The position numbers were made by a program, and so were the translations under genes. A DNA stretch of 40,199 nt from a virus: IMG/VR virus record IMGVR_UViG_3300020162_002490, positions 1-40,199 of that record, one strand, 5' to 3'. Under the pieces are notes generated by a model. That model searched no databases, was not told the origin of the DNA, and saw nothing but the letters and a program-made list of their open reading frames with translations. Within the stretch, counting starts at the first letter, position 1; each line of letters opens with the position of its first letter. Positions 1 through 6,654 of this stretch are shown piece after piece.

Positions 1-14
1 ACAAATATGACAGA

Positions 15-209
15 ATGAGTTGCTTTTCAGATGATGTTCAACAAGCAATGATTGAATTTGCTAAACTTCATGTAGAAGCAGCTTTAAAAGAAGCTAGTAA
101 AAAAGCTAAAGTAAGAATAATACAAGGTGATTTTGGAGTATTTGATACGAGACCCTCAGTAAAAAAGAACAGTATACTAAATGCTTACCCACTTGAAAAC
201 ATTAAATAA
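15..209 (+). CDS. Small phage protein, unknown function
   Basis: Encodes 64 residues. The N-terminal half is predicted helical (DDVQQAMIEFAK, then an Ala/Lys-rich stretch), and the tail is basic and probably disordered. An upstream ATG at position 7 runs into a stop after three codons, so the start at 15 is preferred. It lies at the window edge and leads a run of short co-directional genes. The sequence looks like a helical phage accessory protein, but I do not recognise a family with a known role. Confidence 0.6.
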   Translation: MSCFSDDVQQAMIEFAKLHVEAALKEASKKAKVRIIQGDFGVFDTRPSVKKNSILNAYPLENIK

Positions 210-215
210 AAGGTT

Positions 216-404
216 ATGAAAACATTTATAATAGTACAAAGTAGGGAGGTAGGTAATTATGAAAGTATTAAGATTAAACTAAAAAATCCTAATATAATAA
301 TACCAAGAGAAAAAGAAAGAATCACAGTTAATAATGGGAATTACGATGTGATATCAGTATATTATGATTATGATAAAGGAGAAATTTTAATAACAGTTAT
401 CTAA
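216..404 (+). CDS. Hypothetical protein, 62 aa
   Basis: The start has the context AAAAGGTTATG that recurs in this genome, which supports it as real. The product alternates hydrophobic and charged residues, suggesting a small beta-rich fold. It has no signal peptide, membrane segment or known motif. It sits between a helical small protein and a lipoprotein gene with only a few bases on either side. Confidence 0.6.
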   Translation: MKTFIIVQSREVGNYESIKIKLKNPNIIIPREKERITVNNGNYDVISVYYDYDKGEILITVI

Positions 405-406
405 TT

Positions 407-613
407 ATGAAACATCTACTAACACTACTAGCAATTGTAACACTGATATCATGTTCATCAGTAGAAGATAGAATTAAAGAACATTCATATACAAATGAGT
501 GGCATTACATTGATACAATGAGATTTCAAGTCTACAAAACAAAATCAGGTAGAAAATACATCATTGTACTAAACGAGAAGCAAACCAATTACAAACGTCA
601 ATACATAAAATAA
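407..613 (+). CDS. Small predicted lipoprotein
   Basis: Encodes 68 residues. The N-terminus is a type II signal peptide: MKH, a hydrophobic core LLTLLAIVTL, then lipobox LISC, giving a mature protein that begins with a lipidated Cys at residue 16 followed by SS. The mature part is about 50 residues, polar and tyrosine-rich. Family knowledge: phage-encoded lipoproteins often act at the infected cell surface, for example by blocking superinfection. That role is only inference here. The gene starts two bases after the previous stop. Confidence 0.65.
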   Translation: MKHLLTLLAIVTLISCSSVEDRIKEHSYTNEWHYIDTMRFQVYKTKSGRKYIIVLNEKQTNYKRQYIK

Positions 614-614
614 A

Positions 615-1301
615 ATGAAAAAAATAACCTTCCTATCAGACACACATACACGACAAGGACGAATTCCTAAAGAAGATCTACCAGGTGGAGACATTCTTAT
701 CCATGCAGGAGACTTAATGAATTCAGGATATAATAAAAATGATATCTTCGATTTCTTATACTGGTATGATTCAATTCCAGGTTATACTACTAAAATCTTC
801 ATAGCAGGAAACCACGATCGTATGTTTGAAAATCATCCTGAAGAAGTAAAACAATGGTTATCTGGATTTCCGAATATAAATTACCTACAAGATCAAGCTA
901 TTACAGTAGATGGAATTAAGATTTACGGATCACCGTGGCAACCGGCATTCTATTCTTGGGCATTTAATTTACAAAGAAATAGTTTACAGTTATCAGGTAA
1001 GTGGGAAGCAATACCAGGTGATACAGATATTTTAATCACACATGGTCCTGCATATGGATCTGTAGATACAGTAGTAGGCCGTTTTTGGGATAATTTAGGA
1101 TGTAATCTACTAGCAGAAAGAATAGAAGTTATAAAACCAAAAATACATGTATGCGGTCACATCCATAGTGGGTATGGTCATGAATTTGAAAATGGAACTC
1201 ACTATATAAATGCTTCAGTATTAGATGAACAATACGAGTACACTCAAAAGCCATGGAATGTAGAATGGGACCCAGAAACAAATGAAATAATTGTAAAATA
1301 A
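615..1301 (+). CDS. Calcineurin-like metallophosphoesterase
   Basis: A 228-residue protein with the full set of metallophosphoesterase motifs: DTH (D9, H11), GD (D33), GNHD (N66, H67, D68), H143 in ITHGP, and GHIH (H182, H184). These residues hold two metal ions in this superfamily. The small size and GHIHSGYG ending resemble the UPF0046/MPPED-type single-domain group, which hydrolyses phosphodiesters or phosphomonoesters. The substrate cannot be read from sequence; nucleotide turnover or RNA/DNA end processing are possible. The gene begins one base after the lipoprotein stop and closes a transcription unit, since a hairpin with a T-run follows. Confidence 0.88.
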   Translation: MKKITFLSDTHTRQGRIPKEDLPGGDILIHAGDLMNSGYNKNDIFDFLYWYDSIPGYTTKIFIAGNHDRMFENHPEEVKQWLSGFPNINYLQDQAITVDGIKIYGSPWQPAFYSWAFNLQRNSLQLSGKWEAIPGDTDILITHGPAYGSVDTVVGRFWDNLGCNLLAERIEVIKPKIHVCGHIHSGYGHEFENGTHYINASVLDEQYEYTQKPWNVEWDPETNEIIVK

Positions 1302-1305
1302 TTGG

Positions 1306-1334
1306 AAAAAGGCTTGTTTATTCAAGTCTTTTTT
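1306..1334 (+). terminator. Hairpin terminator overlapping next promoter
   Basis: Left arm AAAGGCTTG pairs with CAAGTCTTT (one G-T pair) around a six-base loop, followed by a six-base T-run at 1329-1334. This is the best intrinsic terminator shape in the window. It directly follows the phosphoesterase gene, and its right arm lies in the spacer of the promoter at 1314-1342. Confidence 0.7.
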
Positions 1335-1342
1335 CATATATT
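1314..1342 (+). promoter_or_regulatory. Promoter, TTGT-N17-CATATATT
   Basis: TTGT at 1314-1317, 17 bases, then CATATATT at 1335-1342. This is one of eleven sites in the window with exactly this 17-base spacing. The downstream TATAATTTAAAA and the start context AAAGGTTATG at 1369 are also shared with other sites. It resembles the Bacteroidota TTG...TAnnTTTG promoter. Confidence 0.65.
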
Positions 1343-1368
1343 TAAGTATAATTTAAAACAAAAAGGTT

Positions 1369-1641
1369 ATGAAAGTAAAACTCTTAAAGAAAATTAGAAA
1401 AAGATATTCAATTACTCATTATCCAAATGGATGTTATTTATTTGGAGAGTTTGAAGAAGGGCCAATCACTTTTTTAGAAGATAGTCAAAATGAGTGGAAA
1501 TCAAAATGGACCAAACAGAGAAAAAAGGAGGCTTATAAACATCTATATACAACTCTTTTACAATGGATTGAAGAAGATTATGGTACATTTAGAAGTAACA
1601 GAAAGACTATTATTAAAGAAACACTTTGGTACAAAAAATAA
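1369..1641 (+). CDS. Hypothetical basic protein, 90 aa
   Basis: First gene after the promoter at 1314-1342, with start context AAAAAGGTTATG. The product is rich in Lys and Trp (KWTKQRKKEA, LLQWIEEDYG) with no recognisable domain or membrane segment. Its position at the head of a run of very small overlapping genes suggests an accessory early gene; function unknown. Confidence 0.6.
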   Translation: MKVKLLKKIRKRYSITHYPNGCYLFGEFEEGPITFLEDSQNEWKSKWTKQRKKEAYKHLYTTLLQWIEEDYGTFRSNRKTIIKETLWYKK

Positions 1642-1646
1642 AGGTT

Positions 1647-2018
1647 ATGTTTAGAAAGACTAGAATTAAAATTGCTAAAAAATTTAGATCAAAATTAACT
1701 CAAGAAGATCTGAGAGGGTATAGAAACATTCTAAAACTACTATACCACCCTAAAGCTGAAACACCATTAAAACATCCAGACCTAGCAAAGTACTATATTG
1801 AAGTACCATGTCTGCATCTTGATTTAATTATTGATTCAGAAAAAGCAGAAATTGTTAATACAAAACAAATCTACCCTCTCAATCTAGATAAGAAGGTATT
1901 AGAACGTGCCTTAGAGGTGATAAGAGAAAAAGTTATCGAACATCGAGAAATGCACGAACAACGTATTAAACACAAAAAACAAAACATTTTACAAAATCTT
2001 TATATTAGAATAAAATGA
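1647..2018 (+). CDS. Hypothetical protein, 123 aa
   Basis: I place the start at ATG 1647 because it has the AAAGGTTATG context. A reading from 1626 would begin inside the previous gene without such a signal. The N-terminus is strongly basic (FRKTRIKIAKKFRSK) and the C-terminus is helical and charged with many His, Gln and Lys. The middle holds a hydrophobic segment around IEVPCLHLDLII. No family recognised. The stop overlaps the next start as ATGA. Confidence 0.6.
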   Translation: MFRKTRIKIAKKFRSKLTQEDLRGYRNILKLLYHPKAETPLKHPDLAKYYIEVPCLHLDLIIDSEKAEIVNTKQIYPLNLDKKVLERALEVIREKVIEHREMHEQRIKHKKQNILQNLYIRIK

Positions 2019-2233
2019 AACAATTCTTAGCATCAGCAACAGTAAATGGAAATGAAATACAATTTGTAAAACAGGGAGGACATTATTTTATTCATTGGGG
2101 AGAGCAAGGAAAACCTAAAGCCATAAAGAAAATAACAACTCCAACTGGAAGAAGACCTTCACAAAATGTAGCACATAAAAGATTCTTAGAAGCAGTACAA
2201 GCAACTAAAACATTAAAATTTAGTAGATTATAA
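2015..2233 (+). CDS. Hypothetical protein, 72 aa
   Basis: Begins with the ATGA overlap at the preceding stop. It has a short beta-rich N-terminal part (SATVNGNEIQFVKQGG, HYFIHWGEQGK) and a basic C-terminal helix. No known motif. The tight coupling argues that it is translated together with its neighbours. Confidence 0.6.
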   Translation: MKQFLASATVNGNEIQFVKQGGHYFIHWGEQGKPKAIKKITTPTGRRPSQNVAHKRFLEAVQATKTLKFSRL

Positions 2234-2457
2234 TGGCAGCAGAAAGTAACACACCAGCAGATATTGAAATCTGGATTGAGAAAGTAATCAATTCATGTGA
2301 GACATTGAGACATTGTATTAATGCTGAAAGATTAGTAAGACTATATGTAAAAAGATTACAAGATGAAGGAATGCCTTATTACCAATACATCTTTATCAGA
2401 GATAAATTAGAAGCAGCCTCAGACCGTGTAAGAAATAATTTAATACTTAAAAAATAA
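2233..2457 (+). CDS. Hypothetical helical protein, 74 aa
   Basis: Starts at the TAATG overlap with the previous gene. The product is almost entirely helical with regularly spaced Leu, Ile, Arg and Glu, and has two Cys (CETLRHC). It could be a small DNA-binding or protein-binding helical bundle, but no family is recognised. It ends in a TAATG overlap with the next gene. Confidence 0.6.
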   Translation: MAAESNTPADIEIWIEKVINSCETLRHCINAERLVRLYVKRLQDEGMPYYQYIFIRDKLEAASDRVRNNLILKK

Positions 2458-2663
2458 TGGCAGGACTATTTGACATGATGGATTATGCCATCGCAGGAGA
2501 ATTAGGAGTTGACGTACAAACATACGTCAAAATAATTGATGGTAAATGTACTGAAGAAGAAGCCAATTTTATTATTCTAACTATAATGGAAGAGGATCAA
2601 GACAATTTAGAAAAAGCAAAACAAATGTTTAATAAGTATTTAGATGACCATGAAATTATTTAA
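2457..2663 (+). CDS. Hypothetical acidic protein, 68 aa
   Basis: Coupled to the upstream gene by TAATG. The product is acidic and helical, with a segment CTEEEANFIILTIMEEDQDN. No catalytic motif, signal or membrane segment is visible. It belongs to the small accessory cluster at 1.4-3.4 kb. Confidence 0.55.
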   Translation: MAGLFDMMDYAIAGELGVDVQTYVKIIDGKCTEEEANFIILTIMEEDQDNLEKAKQMFNKYLDDHEII

Positions 2664-2850
2664 AATAACTTGGAACAGTAGCACTGTTATCCCAGGATTT
2701 TATTCACCCTTATTTTTAGAGGCACCAAGTGAAATAAAAGCCTTATCAAAATTTATTACTTTATATGAAAGTAAATCTCAACAATTTGCTCCTAGAAACA
2801 TTGAAGCAACACAAATTTGTAAACTAAGGGAAATTATAAAAAATGAATAA
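2650..2850 (+). CDS. Hypothetical protein, 66 aa
   Basis: Overlaps the end of the previous gene by 14 bases. An ATG two codons upstream (2644) is an equally possible start. The sequence KLFKITWNSSTVIPG followed by a charged helix has no family match I can name. The gene ends by overlapping the start of the next one. Confidence 0.55.
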   Translation: MKLFKITWNSSTVIPGFYSPLFLEAPSEIKALSKFITLYESKSQQFAPRNIEATQICKLREIIKNE

Positions 2851-3127
2851 CACAGACATACAACCAGTAATAGACTTTGAAGCAGATAAAAGACGTTTAT
2901 GTGAAATCAGATTTGACTGCCATGTAACAATGCATGATAGTGGAATGAGAGAAACCGGAGGTGGATTCTTATACGAATCTCGAAACCTACCACCACAGTG
3001 GTTTAGACTGAACTCTCAGATTACTTTAGAGAGTATTAAGTATGCAAGTGAATTAGAGTTAGGAGCACAACTAAAACAAATGTATCACGAACTTCAACAA
3101 ACAATAGACAAGTATGAACAACGTTGA
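2843..3127 (+). CDS. Hypothetical protein, 94 aa
   Basis: A 94-residue product with two Cys (ERRLCEIRFDC-like segment near residues 20-26), a Gly-rich turn RETGGGFLYE, and a helical C-terminus. No known fold is evident. It overlaps genes on both sides by 8-14 bases, which indicates tight translational coupling. Confidence 0.55.
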   Translation: MNNTDIQPVIDFEADKRRLCEIRFDCHVTMHDSGMRETGGGFLYESRNLPPQWFRLNSQITLESIKYASELELGAQLKQMYHELQQTIDKYEQR

Positions 3128-3377
3128 TAAACAATACATAATATCAGTTCGTGAACTAATAGACAGACCTATTATCAGGGAGGACTTCAATGAAGAGTGG
3201 ATGAACAAGATGACAGACGATGAAATTAATCAATGGGATGAAGAAACTTATGCAATGCTTAGGGAAGATGGTATTACTGAAGATTCTGATCTAAACAGTG
3301 CTCACTTATCAAAATATATTGACAGAGGTATTCTCTACGAACTATTTAAAATGGCCAAAGATGAACAATTTAGATAA
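3114..3377 (+). CDS. Hypothetical protein with TS-like first residues
   Basis: An 87-residue acidic protein. Its first residues MNNVDKQY match those of the next two genes (MNNLDKQY and the thymidylate synthase start MNKLDKNY). After that the sequence diverges into a Glu/Asp-rich helical region. It overlaps both neighbours. The shared 5' end suggests gene shuffling at a conserved translation start; the function is unknown. Confidence 0.55.
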   Translation: MNNVDKQYIISVRELIDRPIIREDFNEEWMNKMTDDEINQWDEETYAMLREDGITEDSDLNSAHLSKYIDRGILYELFKMAKDEQFR

Positions 3378-3705
3378 ACAATACCAATCACTTCTTCAAG
3401 ACATTCCAACTGATAGACAAATAAATATTTGGTTAGATTACATGACATCAAATTTAATTCAAAAACATTTTAGACCTCTTTACAAAGTAGAACCCCAACA
3501 TGTTCAACATTGGGGTAAACCTAGATTCCCAGTACTAGAAGCAACTTGGGGGACTTACAATCATCCACCTATTGAAATTATAGGATTATATGAATTTATT
3601 GAAAATGGGTCTTTAGAAAAATGGGTTGAAATCAAAAAGAATCCTTTAATAAAGTATGATTCTGCAAGTATAATATTAAAAAGAAAAAATGAACAAACTA
3701 GATAA
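3361..3705 (+). CDS. Hypothetical protein, 5' end copied from thymidylate synthase
   Basis: The start is placed at ATG 3361. The first 45 bases match the first 45 bases of the thymidylate synthase gene (3689-3733) at 40 positions, giving MNNLDKQYQSLLQDI against MNKLDKNYQALLQDI. The rest, about 100 residues, is unrelated to thymidylate synthase and is Trp- and His-containing (QHVQHWGKPRFP, EATWGTYNHPP). No catalytic motif is evident. This may be a chimera built on a duplicated gene start. Confidence 0.6.
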   Translation: MNNLDKQYQSLLQDIPTDRQINIWLDYMTSNLIQKHFRPLYKVEPQHVQHWGKPRFPVLEATWGTYNHPPIEIIGLYEFIENGSLEKWVEIKKNPLIKYDSASIILKRKNEQTR

Positions 3706-4906
3706 AAATTACCAAGCACTTCTTCAAGACATTATTGATAATGGAGTAAAGAAAGAAGACAGAACAGGTACAGGAACAATCTCAGTATTTGGAAGACAAA
3801 TCAGACATAAAATGTCAGATGGTTTTCCAATACTTACAACGAAGAAAATGCCATTCAAAACAATCGTAACAGAACTTCTTTGGTTCTTACGAGGTGATAC
3901 AAATATTAAGTATTTGGTTGATAATAATTGTCATATATGGGATGGTGATGCTTATAAGAACTACATAAATAACCCAGCTTACAAATCTGAATCTGTTGCC
4001 GATTTAATGGCTTCACAAGCCGGTCAATTAGTAAAATGTTCAACACAAGAAGAGTTTGTTGAGAAAATCAAAACAGATGATGAGTTTGCAAAGAAGTGGG
4101 GTGAATTAGGACCAATTTATGGTAAGCAATGGAGAAATTGGGGTAAATTAACAGAACCTACAATTAGTTACAATCTCGGTAATGTTGAGAAATTAATGAA
4201 CGGCGTAGACCAGATCGCAAACCTAATCTCTGAACTCAAAACAAATCCAGACAGCCGTAGGTTAATGGTTAATGCTTGGAATGTAGGTGAGTTAGACCAA
4301 ATGGTTCTTCCACCTTGTCATTATGGATTTCAAGTTTATACAAGAGAGTTGAGTTTGGAAGAGAGAGCAACTATATGGAATAACACACATAACCCTGTTG
4401 GAAATATCTACACACATAATCAATATGATGAAAATGATATACCTGCAAGAGCAATCTCTCTAATGTGGAATCAACGTTCAGTAGATACATTCTTAGGTTT
4501 ACCATTTAACATTGCTTCTTATGGATTGTTATTAGAAATAATAGCAAAAGAAGTTAATATGGTTCCTGAAGAATTGATTGGAAATCTTGGTGATGTTCAT
4601 TTGTATTCGAATCACATTGAACAAGCAAAAGAACAAATTGGAAGAGAATTAACGTTCGAAGAAAAGCTACAATGGGTTATGAGAAACACTGATGTTGAAT
4701 TAGAAAACTTAGCAATAACTGAAGCAGCGGCTGTTTTAAGAAAAAGTACAAGAGAACCTTATCCATTACCCACATTTGATTGTCCCGCAATAGATGAAAT
4801 TCCTCACACAACATTTGATGAGTTAGTTTTTAAATTACAACCAGCAGATTTTTATATGGACGATTATCAATCACACCCAACAATCAAAGCACCTTTATCA
4901 AATTAA
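3689..4906 (+). CDS. thyA: Thymidylate synthase (ThyA type)
   Basis: Makes dTMP from dUMP with methylene-tetrahydrofolate. Seen: phosphate-binding DRTGTGT near residues 24-30, FPILTTKK, ELLWFLRGDTN, GPIYGKQWR, the catalytic LPPCHYGFQ with Cys210, and DVHLYSNH with a C-terminal SHP. At 405 residues it is far longer than the 264-residue E. coli enzyme. Extra sequence sits around residues 88-135, before ELGPIYGKQW, and after the catalytic Cys, between QVYTREL and ISLMWNQRSVD. All active-site motifs remain, so it is probably active. It supplies thymidine for AT-rich phage DNA. Confidence 0.95.
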   Translation: MNKLDKNYQALLQDIIDNGVKKEDRTGTGTISVFGRQIRHKMSDGFPILTTKKMPFKTIVTELLWFLRGDTNIKYLVDNNCHIWDGDAYKNYINNPAYKSESVADLMASQAGQLVKCSTQEEFVEKIKTDDEFAKKWGELGPIYGKQWRNWGKLTEPTISYNLGNVEKLMNGVDQIANLISELKTNPDSRRLMVNAWNVGELDQMVLPPCHYGFQVYTRELSLEERATIWNNTHNPVGNIYTHNQYDENDIPARAISLMWNQRSVDTFLGLPFNIASYGLLLEIIAKEVNMVPEELIGNLGDVHLYSNHIEQAKEQIGRELTFEEKLQWVMRNTDVELENLAITEAAAVLRKSTREPYPLPTFDCPAIDEIPHTTFDELVFKLQPADFYMDDYQSHPTIKAPLSN

Positions 4907-4909
4907 AAT

Positions 4910-5224
4910 ATGAAAATACAGAAAGCAAAAGTAAGAAAAATAGTAAAAGAATATAAAGATGCTACTGCTAAAGAAATTTGGGAAGGAGTAAGAGACAATT
5001 TCTTATTTGCTTTCATTGGTGCAACTTTAGTTGTATTCATAGCAACAAAAACAGATATAGCAGTTTTACTGGGATACCTAGCATATTATGCATTTATGGG
5101 TAAACTTTTAAACAGACCAAAATACGTTACCGATTTAGGAAAACTAATAGTATTCCCAGTACCATCAGCTATAGGAGCATTTGTTGGATATAAATTAAGT
5201 TACTATATAATACAATTAATATGA
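4910..5224 (+). CDS. Membrane protein, 104 aa
   Basis: The N-terminal 30 residues are a charged helix. Two to three hydrophobic segments follow (FLFAFIGATLVVFIA, AVLLGYLAYYAFMG, VFPVPSAIGAFVGY). No recognised family. It starts three bases after thymidylate synthase and overlaps another membrane protein gene by an ATGA, so the two are likely made together. Confidence 0.6.
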   Translation: MKIQKAKVRKIVKEYKDATAKEIWEGVRDNFLFAFIGATLVVFIATKTDIAVLLGYLAYYAFMGKLLNRPKYVTDLGKLIVFPVPSAIGAFVGYKLSYYIIQLI

Positions 5225-5559
5225 AATTTATAATAGGTTTTAGCTTTGGAGTACTAGCACAAATACTCACCTTTGTACAACTACAAGGACAGTTTCGATG
5301 GGAATGGTTTAAACAACATCCATGGGCTGTTTCATTAATGGGTGTTCCAATTTCTTTTCTTTACATTATGTCTGTAAAGTATTTAGTTGACCATTTCCAA
5401 GGAGAGTTGTGGCCATCAAGACTGATGGGATTCTCAATCGGAGCAATAGTATTTAGCTACATGGCACATTCATGGTTTCAAGAACCATTCACTTTAAAGA
5501 CAGGTATATGTCTTGGGTTAGCACTTTGCATAATGGGTATACAGCTTTTTATGAAATAA
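5221..5559 (+). CDS. Multi-pass membrane protein, 112 aa
   Basis: Four hydrophobic segments are visible: residues 1-20, about 38-55 (VSLMGVPISFLYIMSV), 68-85 (MGFSIGAIVFSYM) and 94-111. The overall layout resembles small four-helix membrane proteins, but I cannot assign a family. It ends a transcription unit, since a promoter follows at 5593. Confidence 0.6.
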   Translation: MKFIIGFSFGVLAQILTFVQLQGQFRWEWFKQHPWAVSLMGVPISFLYIMSVKYLVDHFQGELWPSRLMGFSIGAIVFSYMAHSWFQEPFTLKTGICLGLALCIMGIQLFMK

Positions 5560-5592
5560 ACCTAGAAATATTACACTGTTTTTATAAAAAGT

Positions 5593-5621
5593 TTGGAATC
5601 TTAGAATAAAGTTCGTATATT
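5593..5621 (+). promoter_or_regulatory. Promoter, TTGG-N17-CGTATATT
   Basis: TTGG at 5593-5596, 17 bases, CGTATATT at 5614-5621. Unlike other copies it has no hairpin in the spacer. The ATG of the next gene lies only six bases further on, so the transcript would be leaderless or nearly so if the start point is where this promoter type usually places it. Confidence 0.65.
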
Positions 5622-5627
5622 ACTATT

Positions 5628-5828
5628 ATGAGACAAGTAAATGATCACGTAAAAGAGGTTCTGAACATAACTCTTACAGAAAGAAAAATTGAACCTAAAA
5701 AGGTTAAACTAAAACATCAAATCTTTATTCGAAAAACAAATAGAGACTACACAAAAGTATTTATATGGATCATATTAGGAGTCATTACAATTGCTATATG
5801 GACAACAATTTACAACTTAATATTTTAA
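5628..5828 (+). CDS. Small protein with C-terminal membrane anchor
   Basis: 66 residues: a basic soluble N-terminal part of about 42 residues (LTERKIEPKKVKLKHQ) and one membrane helix at the C-terminus (VFIWIILGVITIAIWTTIY). Topology suggests a tail-anchored inner-membrane protein. It is the first gene after the promoter at 5593 and directly precedes queD. Function unknown. Confidence 0.6.
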   Translation: MRQVNDHVKEVLNITLTERKIEPKKVKLKHQIFIRKTNRDYTKVFIWIILGVITIAIWTTIYNLIF

Positions 5829-5834
5829 TAAACA

Positions 5835-6344
5835 ATGGGTAAGTATCAATCAACAAAATTATTCGACAACTATTCAGTAGCAATCAGACAATGGAAAGCA
5901 CAGCATTCACATTGTCAGTTACTTCATGGTTATGCATTAGAATTCAAAGTATGGTTTGAATCAATTGAACCTTTAGAGGAAAATCAATTAGATGAAATGA
6001 ACTGGATTATGGATTATGGTGGATTCAAATCACTTCCTAAAGGAGGAGAATCAGTTGAAGAATTAAAGAAAACAGGAAACGGGCTAAAAGATTGGATGGA
6101 CTATATGTGGGACCACACTCTATTAATTGAGAAAGATGATCCACAATTAGAAACATTCCAATACATGCAAGAATTAGGATTATGTCATTTAAGAGTTATG
6201 GATAAAATTGGAGCAGAATCAGCCGCTAAAATGGTTTATGACAAGTTTAATGATGTAATGTCTAAAAGTGGTGGTGGTAGAGTAAAAGTAGTAAAAGTAG
6301 AATGTTGGGAAGCACCTAAGAATTCATCAATTTATATTGGATAA
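5835..6344 (+). CDS. queD: 6-carboxytetrahydropterin synthase (QueD)
   Basis: Converts dihydroneopterin triphosphate, the FolE product, to 6-carboxytetrahydropterin in 7-deazaguanine synthesis. Seen: HCQLLHGYALEF, with the catalytic Cys and a metal-binding His; MDYGGFK; WDHTLL, matching the catalytic Asp-His pair; and a late Glu in VECWEAPKNSSIY. The usual HGH zinc motif reads HGY here, so one canonical His is Tyr. I believe a bacterial subgroup with RQW...HGY has the same change. It is 169 residues, longer than the E. coli enzyme (about 120). QueE and FolE are encoded just downstream. Confidence 0.85.
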   Translation: MGKYQSTKLFDNYSVAIRQWKAQHSHCQLLHGYALEFKVWFESIEPLEENQLDEMNWIMDYGGFKSLPKGGESVEELKKTGNGLKDWMDYMWDHTLLIEKDDPQLETFQYMQELGLCHLRVMDKIGAESAAKMVYDKFNDVMSKSGGGRVKVVKVECWEAPKNSSIYIG

Positions 6345-6345
6345 G

Positions 6346-6480
6346 ATGGCTGTAGCAGGACATACTCTAACAATGGATGAATTCCATCAGTACTTACAGA
6401 ATGTAATAGACTCTGACTTAAATCTAAGACAAAAAGTAGTAGCAGTAGAAAGGTATATAAAAAACATAACAGGAAGATGA
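6346..6480 (+). CDS. Hypothetical protein, 44 aa
   Basis: A short gene between queD and queE, starting one base after the queD stop. The product is a single amphipathic region (LTMDEFHQYLQNVIDSDL, LRQKVVAVERYI). The stop overlaps the next start as ATGA, which supports it as a translated gene. No function can be assigned. Confidence 0.5.
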   Translation: MAVAGHTLTMDEFHQYLQNVIDSDLNLRQKVVAVERYIKNITGR

Positions 6481-6653
6481 AAAGAATAGTTATAAAATTT
6501 ATTATGTTTTTAGCTAATAAGCTAGGATATGATATTGTATTAATAAAATACACTTCTGGAGAGATTTCACTGCAGGGAGATGGAAGGCTTTTAAACTTTG
6601 TAGATACTATCAACTATATGCAGCATATTCGAAAAGTAAAAAATATAGAATAA
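6477..6653 (+). CDS. Hypothetical protein, 58 aa
   Basis: Starts at the ATGA overlap with the preceding 44-residue gene. The product begins with a hydrophobic and basic segment (KRIVIKFIMFLANK), then a short beta-rich region. It ends one base before the queE start. Function unknown. Confidence 0.5.
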   Translation: MKRIVIKFIMFLANKLGYDIVLIKYTSGEISLQGDGRLLNFVDTINYMQHIRKVKNIE

Positions 6654-6654
6654 A

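Noticed and set aside
6332-6613. Open frame on the - strand, 93 codons
   Set aside because: It lies opposite two short + strand genes that are coupled by ATGA overlap, and its product is a low-complexity Leu/Phe run.
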